Part shown: positions 1 to 5,132 of the stretch, piece by piece
How the letters are laid out: every line of letters begins with the position of its first letter
How positions within the stretch are numbered: the first letter of the stretch is position 1
Assembly: GCA_027040585.1 (NCBI GenBank)
Contig: JALULU010000457.1
Location: 1 to 5,132, forward strand
Length of the DNA stretch: 5,132 nucleotides
Reading direction: 5' to 3'
DNA from: Acidobacteriota bacterium
Lineage (GTDB): Bacteria > Acidobacteriota > JAAYUB01 > JAMOQF01
Made by a program: the position numbers and the translations under genes
Notes under the pieces: model-generated
Database searches by the model: none
Told to the model about the DNA's origin: nothing
The model's input: the letters and a program-made list of their open reading frames with translations, nothing else

Positions 1-74
1 CCTAAAATATAGGGCCACAGTGGAAATTTTTTATTTTGATCAGATAAAACATCATTAAAAAATTCATCTTCCAT
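1..74 (-). CDS. Start of an unrecognised gene (3' end outside window)
   Basis: Only the first 24 codons are present, reading MEDEFFNDVLSD then QNKKFPLWPYIL, and the frame runs off the left edge. The ATG overlaps the thiL stop by one base (TGATG) and has a strong GGAGG ribosome site at 84-88, so it is very likely the next gene of the operon. The visible N-terminus is acidic for about 12 residues and then turns aromatic and hydrophobic (FPLWPYIL), which could be the approach to a membrane segment, but too little is visible to say. I do not recognise the family. Confidence 0.7.
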   Translation of the reverse strand, partial: MEDEFFNDVLSDQNKKFPLWPYIL

Positions 75-1033
75 CACTTAGTTCCTCCAAAATGATCATA
101 TCCATCATCGGAAACTTCAATATATTTCCCATTCTTATTTAAAAAATAAAGGAAATTTTCTTTCTTCTTAACAAACTTTCCAATTACAGCAACTTTTCTA
201 TGTGGAAATTTCTCTCTAAACCTCTCTAAGAAAAAAGGTAAATCTTTCTCCCCTATTGAAAATAACAACTCATATTCTTCACCGCTTTTTAAAAAATCAT
301 CTCGGGTTATCTCTTTATAATCTGAAATCTTTTCAATTTCATCTAAAAATAATGAAGCGCTCAAATTTGATTCCCTGCATAGGTTTTTTAAATCCCTTAA
401 AATACCATCACTTATATCTATACAACAATTAACAACACCAATATTTACCAGAAACTTACCAATATCAATAAGAGGCTCAGGCGCCAAAAATTTCATAACA
501 TCAGCATCTGAAAGAATCTTCTCAGATATACCGTTTTTATAAACTTTCTCCATACCGATTTTTGCACAGCCATCTCCCAACGTACACAAAACAAGATCTC
601 CCAATTTTGCCCCTTTCCTCATTAAAACATTTTTTCCTGTAACCTTACCAATAACAGTGGCAGAAATAGATATTTTTTCTCCATTACTTAAATCCCCACC
701 TGCCAAAATTACATTATATTTTTTAAGAACCTCCTTTACCCCTCTAAAAAATTCCTCTAACCAGGAAAATGGTAAGCTCTCCCTTAAAACCAAACCTAAA
801 AAAAATAATACAGGATCCCCCCCCATTGCAGCAATATCACTTAAAGTTGAATTAACAACTCTTTTTCCAAGAAAAATGGGAGGAATTTTTGAAAATTTAA
901 AATGGACATCTTCAACCATCTGGTCGAGAGATATTAAAAAATTATTAAAGACTGCACAGTCATCTCCAATAATTTTCTCTCCCCCATTAAACTCTTCCTT
1001 TAAAAAATCTATCAATGAAAATTCATCTATCAC
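74..1033 (-). CDS. thiL: Thiamine-monophosphate kinase
   Basis: ThiL phosphorylates thiamine monophosphate with ATP to give thiamine diphosphate, the active cofactor, in the cytosol. At 319 residues it has the usual length. The family's layout is visible: FSLIDFL near the start (5-11), metal/ATP-binding GDDCAVF (23-29), SLDQMVEDVHF (35-45), LSDIAAMGGDP (64-74), GGD (112-114), RKGAKLGD (139-146), DISDG (206-210), GEEYELLF (251-258) and the C-terminal GYDHF (311-315). Several signature positions deviate: SLD for the usual S/T-T-D, VEDVHF for VEGVHF, T63 where Asn is common before LSD, and SGEEYEL for GGEDYEL. The start is a GTG whose last bases form the lon stop (GTGA), so translation probably depends on coupling. 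Only A-rich sequence precedes it, with no good ribosome site. No other thiamine gene is in the window. The family also includes PurM, SelD and HypE relatives, but the order of motifs fits ThiL best. Confidence 0.94.
   Translation of the reverse strand: MIDEFSLIDFLKEEFNGGEKIIGDDCAVFNNFLISLDQMVEDVHFKFSKIPPIFLGKRVVNSTLSDIAAMGGDPVLFFLGLVLRESLPFSWLEEFFRGVKEVLKKYNVILAGGDLSNGEKISISATVIGKVTGKNVLMRKGAKLGDLVLCTLGDGCAKIGMEKVYKNGISEKILSDADVMKFLAPEPLIDIGKFLVNIGVVNCCIDISDGILRDLKNLCRESNLSASLFLDEIEKISDYKEITRDDFLKSGEEYELLFSIGEKDLPFFLERFREKFPHRKVAVIGKFVKKKENFLYFLNKNGKYIEVSDDGYDHFGGTK
84..88 (-). promoter_or_regulatory. Shine-Dalgarno site of the gene after thiL
   Basis: The minus strand reads GGAGG nine bases before the ATG at 74. 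It lies within the last codons of thiL (the G-G of HFGGTK). It is the strongest ribosome site in the window and supports the short partial gene at the left edge as real. Confidence 0.75.
817..824 (-). repeat. G8 homopolymer (coding strand) inside thiL
   Basis: Eight consecutive G on the coding strand span the codons for M-G-G-D at ThiL residues 70-73, within the conserved AMGGDP motif. The downstream frame is intact to the conserved GYDHF end, so the run length as given encodes full-length protein. It is one of only two long G/C runs in the window. Confidence 0.85.
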
Positions 1034-3426
1034 TTTTTCTTTAAAACCAGATCTAAAACTTCCTCAATTTGTTTAACGTAAAAAAATTTAAGTCCTCTTA
1101 CTGCAAATTTTGGAAGGTCTAAAACATCTTTTTTGTTTTTAAATGGCACAATTATCTTTTTTATCCCAACACGTCTTGCGGCAAGGACCTTTTCTTTTAT
1201 TCCACCAACTGGAAGGACGTCTCCCCTTAAGGTAATTTCACCCGTCATTGCAAAATCTTTGCTTATCTTTCTACCACTTCCTACTGAAACTATAGCAGAA
1301 ACAATTGTAACCCCAGCAGATGGACCATCTTTTGGAATACTTCCTTCAGGAACGTGTATATGAATATCTTTTTTCTCAAAAAAATCAGCAGGCACACCAT
1401 ATTTTTTACCTTTGGCTTTAACCCAGCTAAAGGCAGCTCTTGCAGATTCCTGCATTATTTCTCCAAGATGACCTGTTAAAATAAGATTTCCCTTCCCATT
1501 TAAGGAAAGTGCCTCGATAAATAAAATATCACCACCTGCAGGTGTCCAGGCAAGTCCTATGGCAACACCCACTTTATCCTCTTCAGGAATTTTGTCCTCT
1601 AAAATCTTTTCTGGTCCTAAAAATTCACTTACTACATCAGCAGTTACAACAATATTTTTTAATTCATTGTTCACAATTTTTACTGCAATTTTTCTCAATA
1701 TGGCAGCAACTTTTCTCTCTAAATTTCTAACACCCGCTTCAAAGGTGTAACTATTTATAATCTTTAAAATTGCTTTGTCTTCAAATTTAACCTGTGTTTT
1801 TTTAAGCCCAACTTCTTTTAACTTCTTTGGCACAAGAAATTTTTTGGCTATATGTAATTTTTCATATTCTGTATATCCGCTTAAATATATCACCTCCATT
1901 CTGTCAAGAAAAGCAGGCTGTATTGTATCTGTTATATTTGCTGTGGCAATAAAAAATACCTTTGATAGATCAAATGGAAGCCCAATATAATTATCCACAA
2001 AGGAGAAGTTTTGTTCAGGATCGAGAACTTCAAGAAGTGCACTGGACGGATCCCCTTTAAAGTCAATTCCTATTTTATCAACTTCATCTAACATAAAAAC
2101 AGGATTATCCGTGCCAGCCTGTATAATTCCCTGAATAATTTTTCCGGGGTATGCCCCTACATAAGTTTTTCTATGTCCTCTGATTTCAGCCTCATCGTGT
2201 ACACCACCTAAAGAAACTCTAACAAATTTCCTTCCAAGGGCAGACGCTATTGATTTTCCAAGGGATGTTTTACCTACCCCTGGAGGTCCAACAAAACATA
2301 AAATAGGTGATTTTTTATTATTGGACAGCTTCATTACCGCAAGATACTCTATGATTCTATCTTTAATCTTTTCAAGATCATAATGGTCTTTATCGAGAAC
2401 TTTCCGTGCTTTCACTAAATCAAGATTGTCTTTGGTGGATTTTTCCCAGGGAAGAGAAAAAACATAATCAAGCCAATCCTTTGTAACTGATGCCTCAAGG
2501 GAGTCCGATTGCATTCTATTGAGCCTTTTTAACTGTTTAAAGACTTCATCCTTTGCTTCAGATGGCATTTTACTCTTGTGAAGTTTTTTCAAATATTCTT
2601 TAATCTCTTTTTCAAACTCATCCTCTTCATTTTCTCCCAATTGTTCTTTGATGGCTTTAAGCTGTTCCCTTAAAAAATATTCCTTTTTAGACTTTTCTAT
2701 TTTAGCCTGAGTTTTATTTAAAATTTCCTGTTGAATTTTTTGAAGTTGTATCTCTTTCCTTAAAAACCTAAAAACCTTTTTTAAACGAGTCAGGGGGTTT
2801 GTAATCTTTAAAAGAGAATAAGCCTCATTTAATTTCAAATTAAGAATTCCTGCAATTATATAAGACAACTTCCCTGGATCATTTATTCCATTTAGCACTT
2901 CAACAATTGGGGGGGTTAAAAAGTTATTAAATTCGTTTAACTTATGCAGTGTATCTTTAACACTTCTTATAAAAGCTTCTTCCTGTATTTTGCTCCTCGT
3001 CTTATAAGACACATCCTTTACAATCTTAAATTTCCCCTCTAAAAATTCAACCTTATCTACAATATCCAAAAATCTCACACGCTCAAGGCCATTAATAACC
3101 AACCTCATACTTCCATCAGGAATTTTAATCATTTTTATTATAATCCCCAGCACACCATAATCATAAAGATCCTCTTTGTCTGGATCATCAACATTAATCT
3201 TCTTTTGAGTGGCGATAAGGATATATTTTTCTGTATTTGAAAGGGAGTAATTTACAGCATTTATTGATTCACGTCTTCCCACATAAAGTGGCAATACCAT
3301 ACCCGGAAAGAAAAACATATCTCTAAGTGGTAAGATGGGAAGATTAGAATACTTTTCAAATGCATCATTATTTTCCAATTTTACATTCAATATATCGGGA
3401 TTACTCAAATCGCCAATTCCAGTCAT
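1030..3426 (-). CDS. lon: ATP-dependent Lon protease (LonA type)
   Basis: Lon is a cytosolic hexameric AAA+ serine protease that unfolds and degrades damaged proteins and selected short-lived regulators. The product has 798 residues, close to the 784 of E. coli Lon. The N-terminal substrate-binding domain starts at about 28 (LPILPLRDMFFFPGMVLPLYVGR, 29-51, has the typical P-L-R-x-x-x-x-F-P-G pattern). A charged coiled-coil segment follows at about 225-310. The AAA+ module has Walker A GPPGVGKT (380-387), Walker B VFMLDEVD (443-450), sensor-1 TAN (495-497), an Arg finger in FLDRME (R509) and sensor-2 GVRNLER (565-571). The C-terminal protease domain has PKDGPSAG with catalytic Ser703, and GGIKEK with catalytic Lys746. 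The 43-residue Ser-Lys spacing equals that of E. coli S679/K722. No transmembrane segment is seen, so this is not an archaeal-type LonB. All catalytic residues are intact. The start is fixed by AAAGGAG at 3435-3441. The stop overlaps the thiL start by 4 nt. Confidence 0.98.
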   Translation of the reverse strand: MTGIGDLSNPDILNVKLENNDAFEKYSNLPILPLRDMFFFPGMVLPLYVGRRESINAVNYSLSNTEKYILIATQKKINVDDPDKEDLYDYGVLGIIIKMIKIPDGSMRLVINGLERVRFLDIVDKVEFLEGKFKIVKDVSYKTRSKIQEEAFIRSVKDTLHKLNEFNNFLTPPIVEVLNGINDPGKLSYIIAGILNLKLNEAYSLLKITNPLTRLKKVFRFLRKEIQLQKIQQEILNKTQAKIEKSKKEYFLREQLKAIKEQLGENEEDEFEKEIKEYLKKLHKSKMPSEAKDEVFKQLKRLNRMQSDSLEASVTKDWLDYVFSLPWEKSTKDNLDLVKARKVLDKDHYDLEKIKDRIIEYLAVMKLSNNKKSPILCFVGPPGVGKTSLGKSIASALGRKFVRVSLGGVHDEAEIRGHRKTYVGAYPGKIIQGIIQAGTDNPVFMLDEVDKIGIDFKGDPSSALLEVLDPEQNFSFVDNYIGLPFDLSKVFFIATANITDTIQPAFLDRMEVIYLSGYTEYEKLHIAKKFLVPKKLKEVGLKKTQVKFEDKAILKIINSYTFEAGVRNLERKVAAILRKIAVKIVNNELKNIVVTADVVSEFLGPEKILEDKIPEEDKVGVAIGLAWTPAGGDILFIEALSLNGKGNLILTGHLGEIMQESARAAFSWVKAKGKKYGVPADFFEKKDIHIHVPEGSIPKDGPSAGVTIVSAIVSVGSGRKISKDFAMTGEITLRGDVLPVGGIKEKVLAARRVGIKKIIVPFKNKKDVLDLPKFAVRGLKFFYVKQIEEVLDLVLKKK
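2909..2915 (-). repeat. C7 homopolymer (coding strand) inside lon
   Basis: Seven consecutive C on the coding strand span codons for T-P-P (lon residues 171-173), in the N-terminal domain before the AAA+ module. The reading frame is intact across it. Such a run is notable in AT-rich sequence, and is a place where polymerase slippage or a sequencing indel would truncate Lon before its ATPase. Confidence 0.85.
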
Positions 3427-3434
3427 AATTATTA

Positions 3435-3441
3435 CTCCTTT
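3435..3441 (-). promoter_or_regulatory. Shine-Dalgarno site fixing the lon start
   Basis: The minus strand reads AAAGGAG eight bases before the ATG at 3426, overlapping the hsp20 stop codon. It is a strong, well-spaced site. It supports the start at 3426 over an upstream in-frame TTG at 3483 that would lie 44 nt inside hsp20. Confidence 0.85.
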
Positions 3442-3862
3442 ATTTCCACTGAACAGGTATTTTATGGATTTCTTTTCCTTCAATAATTTTAGGTAAAAAC
3501 ACTTTTAACACGCCATTTAAATATTCTGCTTTAGCTTCTTTGATATTAATACCTCCCTCAAGCTCAATCTCAAGGCTAAATTCTCCACAAATTCTTTCTA
3601 ACCAAACATATTTTACATTATCCTCAACGTCAATGTTAAAGTCCTTTTTATAACCAGATATAGTTAAAATCTTATTAGAATAAGCGACATTTAAACTATC
3701 TTTATCAACTCCCGGAATTTCAAGAACCACTACAAATTTGTCAGAAAATTCAATTATATCAAATATAGGTTTCCATACTAAAGATTTACCCTCCCCCATC
3801 ATTTCCATAATATTGAACATTAAAGGGTCATTAAAAATTGAGTTAATCTTTTTCTCTCCCAT
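3440..3862 (-). CDS. Small heat-shock protein, Hsp20/alpha-crystallin family
   Basis: Proteins of this family are ATP-independent holdases in the cytoplasm. They bind unfolding proteins as oligomers and pass them to other chaperones or proteases. With the start at 3862 the product has 140 residues; the in-frame ATG at 3874 would add MVRA and lacks a ribosome site. The N-terminal arm (about 1-29) is short and Met/Phe-rich (DPLMFNIMEMM), as expected for a substrate-binding arm. The alpha-crystallin domain runs from about WKPIFDI (30-36) to FLPK (122-125). It contains LEIPGV (47-52), the strand ILTISG (65-70), and the family signature A-x-x-x-N-G-V-L at 112-119. The short tail carries an I-P-V motif (135-137), matching the I-x-I/V element that docks into neighbouring subunits. 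The gene overlaps nrdR by 20 nt and ends 13 nt before lon, an obvious functional partner. I see no CIRCE-like or other heat-shock operator before it. Confidence 0.93.
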   Translation of the reverse strand: MGEKKINSIFNDPLMFNIMEMMGEGKSLVWKPIFDIIEFSDKFVVVLEIPGVDKDSLNVAYSNKILTISGYKKDFNIDVEDNVKYVWLERICGEFSLEIELEGGINIKEAKAEYLNGVLKVFLPKIIEGKEIHKIPVQWK

Positions 3863-4325
3863 TGCTCTCACCATTTAAATAACATATTTTTTTCAATTCA
3901 TCAAAAAACTCATCCACATCTTTAAATTCCCTGTAAACAGAGGCAAATCTTATATAGGCAACTTTGTCTAACTTTTTTAGTTCTTCAATCACTATCTCAC
4001 CTATTTCACCTGTAGGTATCTCATTTCTATTTTGATTATTTAAAAAAAACTCAATTTTATCAACTATCTGTTCAATTTTATCAACTGAAATAGGTCTTTT
4101 TTCACAGGCTTTTCTCAATCCGCTAAATAACTTTTCCCTGCTAAATTTCTCTCTCCTTCCATCTTTTTTCACAACCATGAGAGAAAAACTCTCCACCCTT
4201 TCATATGTTGTGAACCTTTTCTTACATTTTTTACACTCTCTTCTTCTCCTGACTGAAGAACCATTTTTTATTTCCCTTGAGTCCACCACTCTATCTTCGT
4301 TAAATCCGCAATAAGGGCATTTCAT
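3843..4325 (-). CDS. nrdR: Transcriptional repressor NrdR (ribonucleotide reductase regulator)
   Basis: NrdR is a Zn-ribbon/ATP-cone repressor that senses ATP/dATP levels and binds paired NrdR boxes upstream of ribonucleotide reductase genes. The four zinc ligands are present as CPYC (C3, C6) and CKKC (C31, C34). They flank the family's DNA-binding basic stretch SSVRRRREC (23-31), followed by RFTTYERVE (37-45). The ATP-cone spans about residues 49-139, opening with VVKKDGRREKFSREKL and including EKRPIS (75-80) and the strongly conserved LDKVAYIRFASVYREF (119-134). The protein is 160 residues against about 149 in E. coli; the excess is a C-terminal tail (about 149-160) that overlaps the hsp20 start. 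The ATG is fixed by the Zn-ribbon starting at residue 3. Its ribosome site is weak (AGAAGAAG), fitting coupling to hpt one base upstream. No ribonucleotide reductase gene and no clear NrdR box is in the window, so its target lies elsewhere. Confidence 0.97.
   Translation of the reverse strand: MKCPYCGFNEDRVVDSREIKNGSSVRRRRECKKCKKRFTTYERVESFSLMVVKKDGRREKFSREKLFSGLRKACEKRPISVDKIEQIVDKIEFFLNNQNRNEIPTGEIGEIVIEELKKLDKVAYIRFASVYREFKDVDEFFDELKKICYLNGESNGREKD
3867..3872 (-). promoter_or_regulatory. Shine-Dalgarno-like site deciding the hsp20 start
   Basis: The minus strand reads GGTGAG followed by four bases and then ATG at 3862. The earlier in-frame ATG at 3874 has only an A/T-rich stretch before it with no purine-rich ribosome site. 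This favours the start at 3862. The site lies within the nrdR coding sequence. Confidence 0.55.
4051..4086 (-). repeat. 15-bp direct repeat, 21-bp period, inside nrdR
   Basis: The 15-base word tcaattttatcaact (plus strand) occurs exactly at 4051-4065 and again at 4072-4086. It encodes two copies of VDKIE, at NrdR residues 81-85 and 88-92, seven residues apart. This segment has the same length as in E. coli NrdR as I recall it, so it is not an insertion. Heptad helix periodicity and low-complexity codon use explain it most simply. Confidence 0.7.
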
Positions 4326-4326
4326 T

Positions 4327-4860
4327 TTAATCTTCTTCTAAAGAAAGAATTCCAATATTTGGAAAATTCCTATATCTTTCATCATAATCCAGCCCATAAC
4401 CTACTACAAAAGCGTCAGGAATCTCAAATCCCAAATAATCAATTTTCACATCTATCTCCCTTCTTGAAGGTTTACTTAAAAGAGAACAGAGTTTTATAGA
4501 TTTTGGTTTTCTCAAATCAAACAATTTAAATAAATAGTCAATTGTGTGACCGGTATCAATTATATCTTCTACAATTATCACGTCCCTCCCTTTGATGGGA
4601 TTATCAAGATCTTTCACCAAATGAACTCTTCCTGTATATTGTGTACCTCCATTATAACTTGACACTGAAAGATAGTCTATTGTGAGAGGAATTGTTATAT
4701 TTCTAATTAAATCCGAATGAAAAATACTCGCTCCTTTTAAAATACATATTAAATGTGGCAAAGTATTCTTATAGTCTTTTGAAATTTCCTCTCCAAGTTC
4801 CTTAACCCTTTTTTTTATCTCTACATCTTTTAAAAGTATTTTTTCAATTTTTTCTTTCAT
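4327..4860 (-). CDS. hpt: Hypoxanthine phosphoribosyltransferase
   Basis: This cytosolic purine-salvage enzyme joins hypoxanthine (and usually guanine) to PRPP, giving IMP or GMP plus pyrophosphate. At 177 residues it has the usual bacterial Hpt length. Visible motifs, in order, are: LKGA at 41-44 (the pyrophosphate-binding loop); the SSYNGG segment at 67-72, in the flexible loop that closes over the active site; the PRPP signature VIIVEDIIDTGHT at 94-106, with the acidic pair E98/D99 and the family's catalytic Asp at D102; LLSKPSRR at 127-134; and the purine-binding end, GFEIPDAFVVGYGLDYDERYRN (144-165, in two parts: GFEIPD and FVVGYGLDYDERYRN). The ATG is supported by AGGAG at 4868-4872. 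The stop is one base before nrdR, so translation is probably coupled. In many bacteria hpt lies between tilS and ftsH; neither is seen here. Family assignment is firm; hypoxanthine versus guanine preference cannot be read from the sequence. Confidence 0.97.
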   Translation of the reverse strand: MKEKIEKILLKDVEIKKRVKELGEEISKDYKNTLPHLICILKGASIFHSDLIRNITIPLTIDYLSVSSYNGGTQYTGRVHLVKDLDNPIKGRDVIIVEDIIDTGHTIDYLFKLFDLRKPKSIKLCSLLSKPSRREIDVKIDYLGFEIPDAFVVGYGLDYDERYRNFPNIGILSLEED

Positions 4861-4867
4861 ACTAAAA

Positions 4868-4872
4868 CTCCT
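4868..4872 (-). promoter_or_regulatory. Shine-Dalgarno site of hpt
   Basis: The minus strand reads AGGAG seven bases before the ATG at 4860. It sits in the 17-nt gap after the kinase stop codon. This is the second longest gap in effect to be free of coding sequence in the window and contains nothing else recognisable. Confidence 0.8.
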
Positions 4873-4877
4873 AAAGA

Positions 4878-5132
4878 TTACTCAGCAATAGGTAAAGTGA
4901 AATAAAATGTGCTTCCTTTTCCAAATTTACTTTCAGCCCACATTTCTCCACCCATTACTTCCACAAATTTCTTAGAAATAGAAAGGCCTATCCCGGTTCC
5001 TTTCCTGCCATCAACTTGATAAAAATCTTCAAAAATTCTATCCAACTCATCATTTTTTATGCCAATCCCCGTATCCTCAACAGCAATTAAAACCATATCC
5101 TCCTTTTCACTGTATCTTGAAGCTTTAACCCT
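4878..5132 (-). CDS. Sensor histidine kinase, C-terminal ATP-binding end (5' end outside window)
   Basis: This is the last 84 codons of a two-component sensor kinase. The frame stays open to the right edge, so the real start lies outside, and the Met at 5096 is internal to the domain. The visible part is the end of a HATPase_c (GHKL) domain. It has the G1 box DTGIGI (visible residues 20-25), an F box IFEDFYQVD (33-41), and the G2 box GTGIGLSI (45-52). The usual C-terminal strands follow (GGEMWAES, then GKGSTFYFTLP), and the protein stops right after them, so no receiver domain is fused at this end. The phospho-acceptor His, N box, sensor domain and membrane segments are not visible, so signal and partner are unknown. 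The ATP lid between F and G2 boxes is short (only GRK after QVD). The stop is 17 nt before hpt, which suggests co-transcription. The kinase call is firm; the subfamily is unknown. Confidence 0.93.
   Translation of the reverse strand, partial: RVKASRYSEKEDMVLIAVEDTGIGIKNDELDRIFEDFYQVDGRKGTGIGLSISKKFVEVMGGEMWAESKFGKGSTFYFTLPIAE

Larger units (their letters stand above)
1..5132 (-). other. Probable single operon: kinase-hpt-nrdR-hsp20-lon-thiL-next gene
   Basis: Seven genes in one direction are separated by at most 17 nt, and three of the six junctions overlap (20, 4 and 1 nt). No terminator-like hairpin with a U-tract fits in any junction, and no plus-strand gene interrupts the series. Co-transcription is inferred from this geometry. 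The promoter must lie to the right of the window and the end to the left, unless promoters are hidden inside coding sequence. Confidence 0.75.

Noticed and set aside
657..1076. A 139-codon open frame on the plus strand.
   Set aside because: It lies wholly antisense to thiL and the end of lon, has low-complexity Lys/Ser/Pro/Leu-rich composition, no recognisable motif, and both underlying minus-strand genes have clear conserved motifs.
1133..1990. Four plus-strand open frames of 62-76 codons.
   Set aside because: All are antisense to the conserved AAA+ and protease parts of lon and show no family motif; they are shadows of lon.
3427..3483. N-terminal extension of Lon from TTG 3483.
   Set aside because: It lies inside hsp20, has no ribosome site before it, and the ATG at 3426 has a strong one.
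3876..3904. A possible internal promoter before hsp20: minus-strand TTGATG (3899-3904), 17-nt spacer, TATTTA (3876-3881).
   Set aside because: The -10 match is poor and the segment encodes the conserved NrdR C-terminus in AT-rich sequence, where such matches arise easily. No heat-shock operator accompanies it. A transcription start map would be needed to revive it.
4809..4816. A8 run followed by GGG on the hpt coding strand, resembling a slippery frameshift sequence.
   Set aside because: A-runs are common in this AT-rich window, the zero frame encodes the full Hpt, and there is no sign of a stimulating structure or a useful shifted product.
1..5132. CRISPR arrays, tRNA or rRNA genes, insertion sequences, riboswitches (including a TPP riboswitch near thiL) and terminators.
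   Set aside because: Coding density leaves no gap over 17 nt, no regular repeat array is seen, and I recognise no RNA gene or THI-box-like sequence within the coding regions.

Overview
The window is a compact, AT-rich stretch of bacterial chromosome (about one third G+C, judged by eye). All of its genes lie on the minus strand, so transcription runs from high to low coordinates. No plus-strand gene is credible. In order of transcription it holds: the C-terminal end of a sensor histidine kinase (cut by the right edge), hpt (hypoxanthine phosphoribosyltransferase), nrdR (ribonucleotide reductase repressor), a small heat-shock protein of the Hsp20 family, lon (ATP-dependent protease), thiL (thiamine-monophosphate kinase), and the first 24 codons of an unrecognised gene cut by the left edge.

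Spacing is very tight. The gaps are 17 nt (kinase to hpt), 1 nt (hpt to nrdR) and 13 nt (hsp20 to lon). The overlaps are about 20 nt (nrdR/hsp20), 4 nt (lon/thiL) and 1 nt (thiL/next gene). There is no room for a conventional terminator or a dedicated intergenic promoter, so the seven genes look like one polycistronic unit whose promoter and terminator lie outside the window. Shine-Dalgarno sequences of the GGAG type are visible before hpt, lon and the last gene. They set the start of lon, and a GGTGAG motif sets the likely start of hsp20. Both starts are downstream of the longest possible reading frame.

The genes fall into three themes: nucleotide supply (hpt for purine salvage, nrdR for deoxynucleotide control), protein quality control (an Hsp20 holdase next to the Lon protease) and thiamine diphosphate synthesis (thiL). 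All are widespread housekeeping functions. The grouping is less ordinary than the genes, but I see no evidence of a new defence, mobile or biosynthetic system.

The organism is a bacterium, because NrdR, a bacterial-type LonA and a two-component kinase are all present. The AT-rich sequence, Lys/Ile/Glu-rich proteins and extreme gene packing would suit a thermophilic or anaerobic lineage or a little-studied phylum, but the sequence alone does not let me name one. There is no tRNA, rRNA, CRISPR array, insertion sequence or attachment site, and no gene-free stretch longer than 17 bases.
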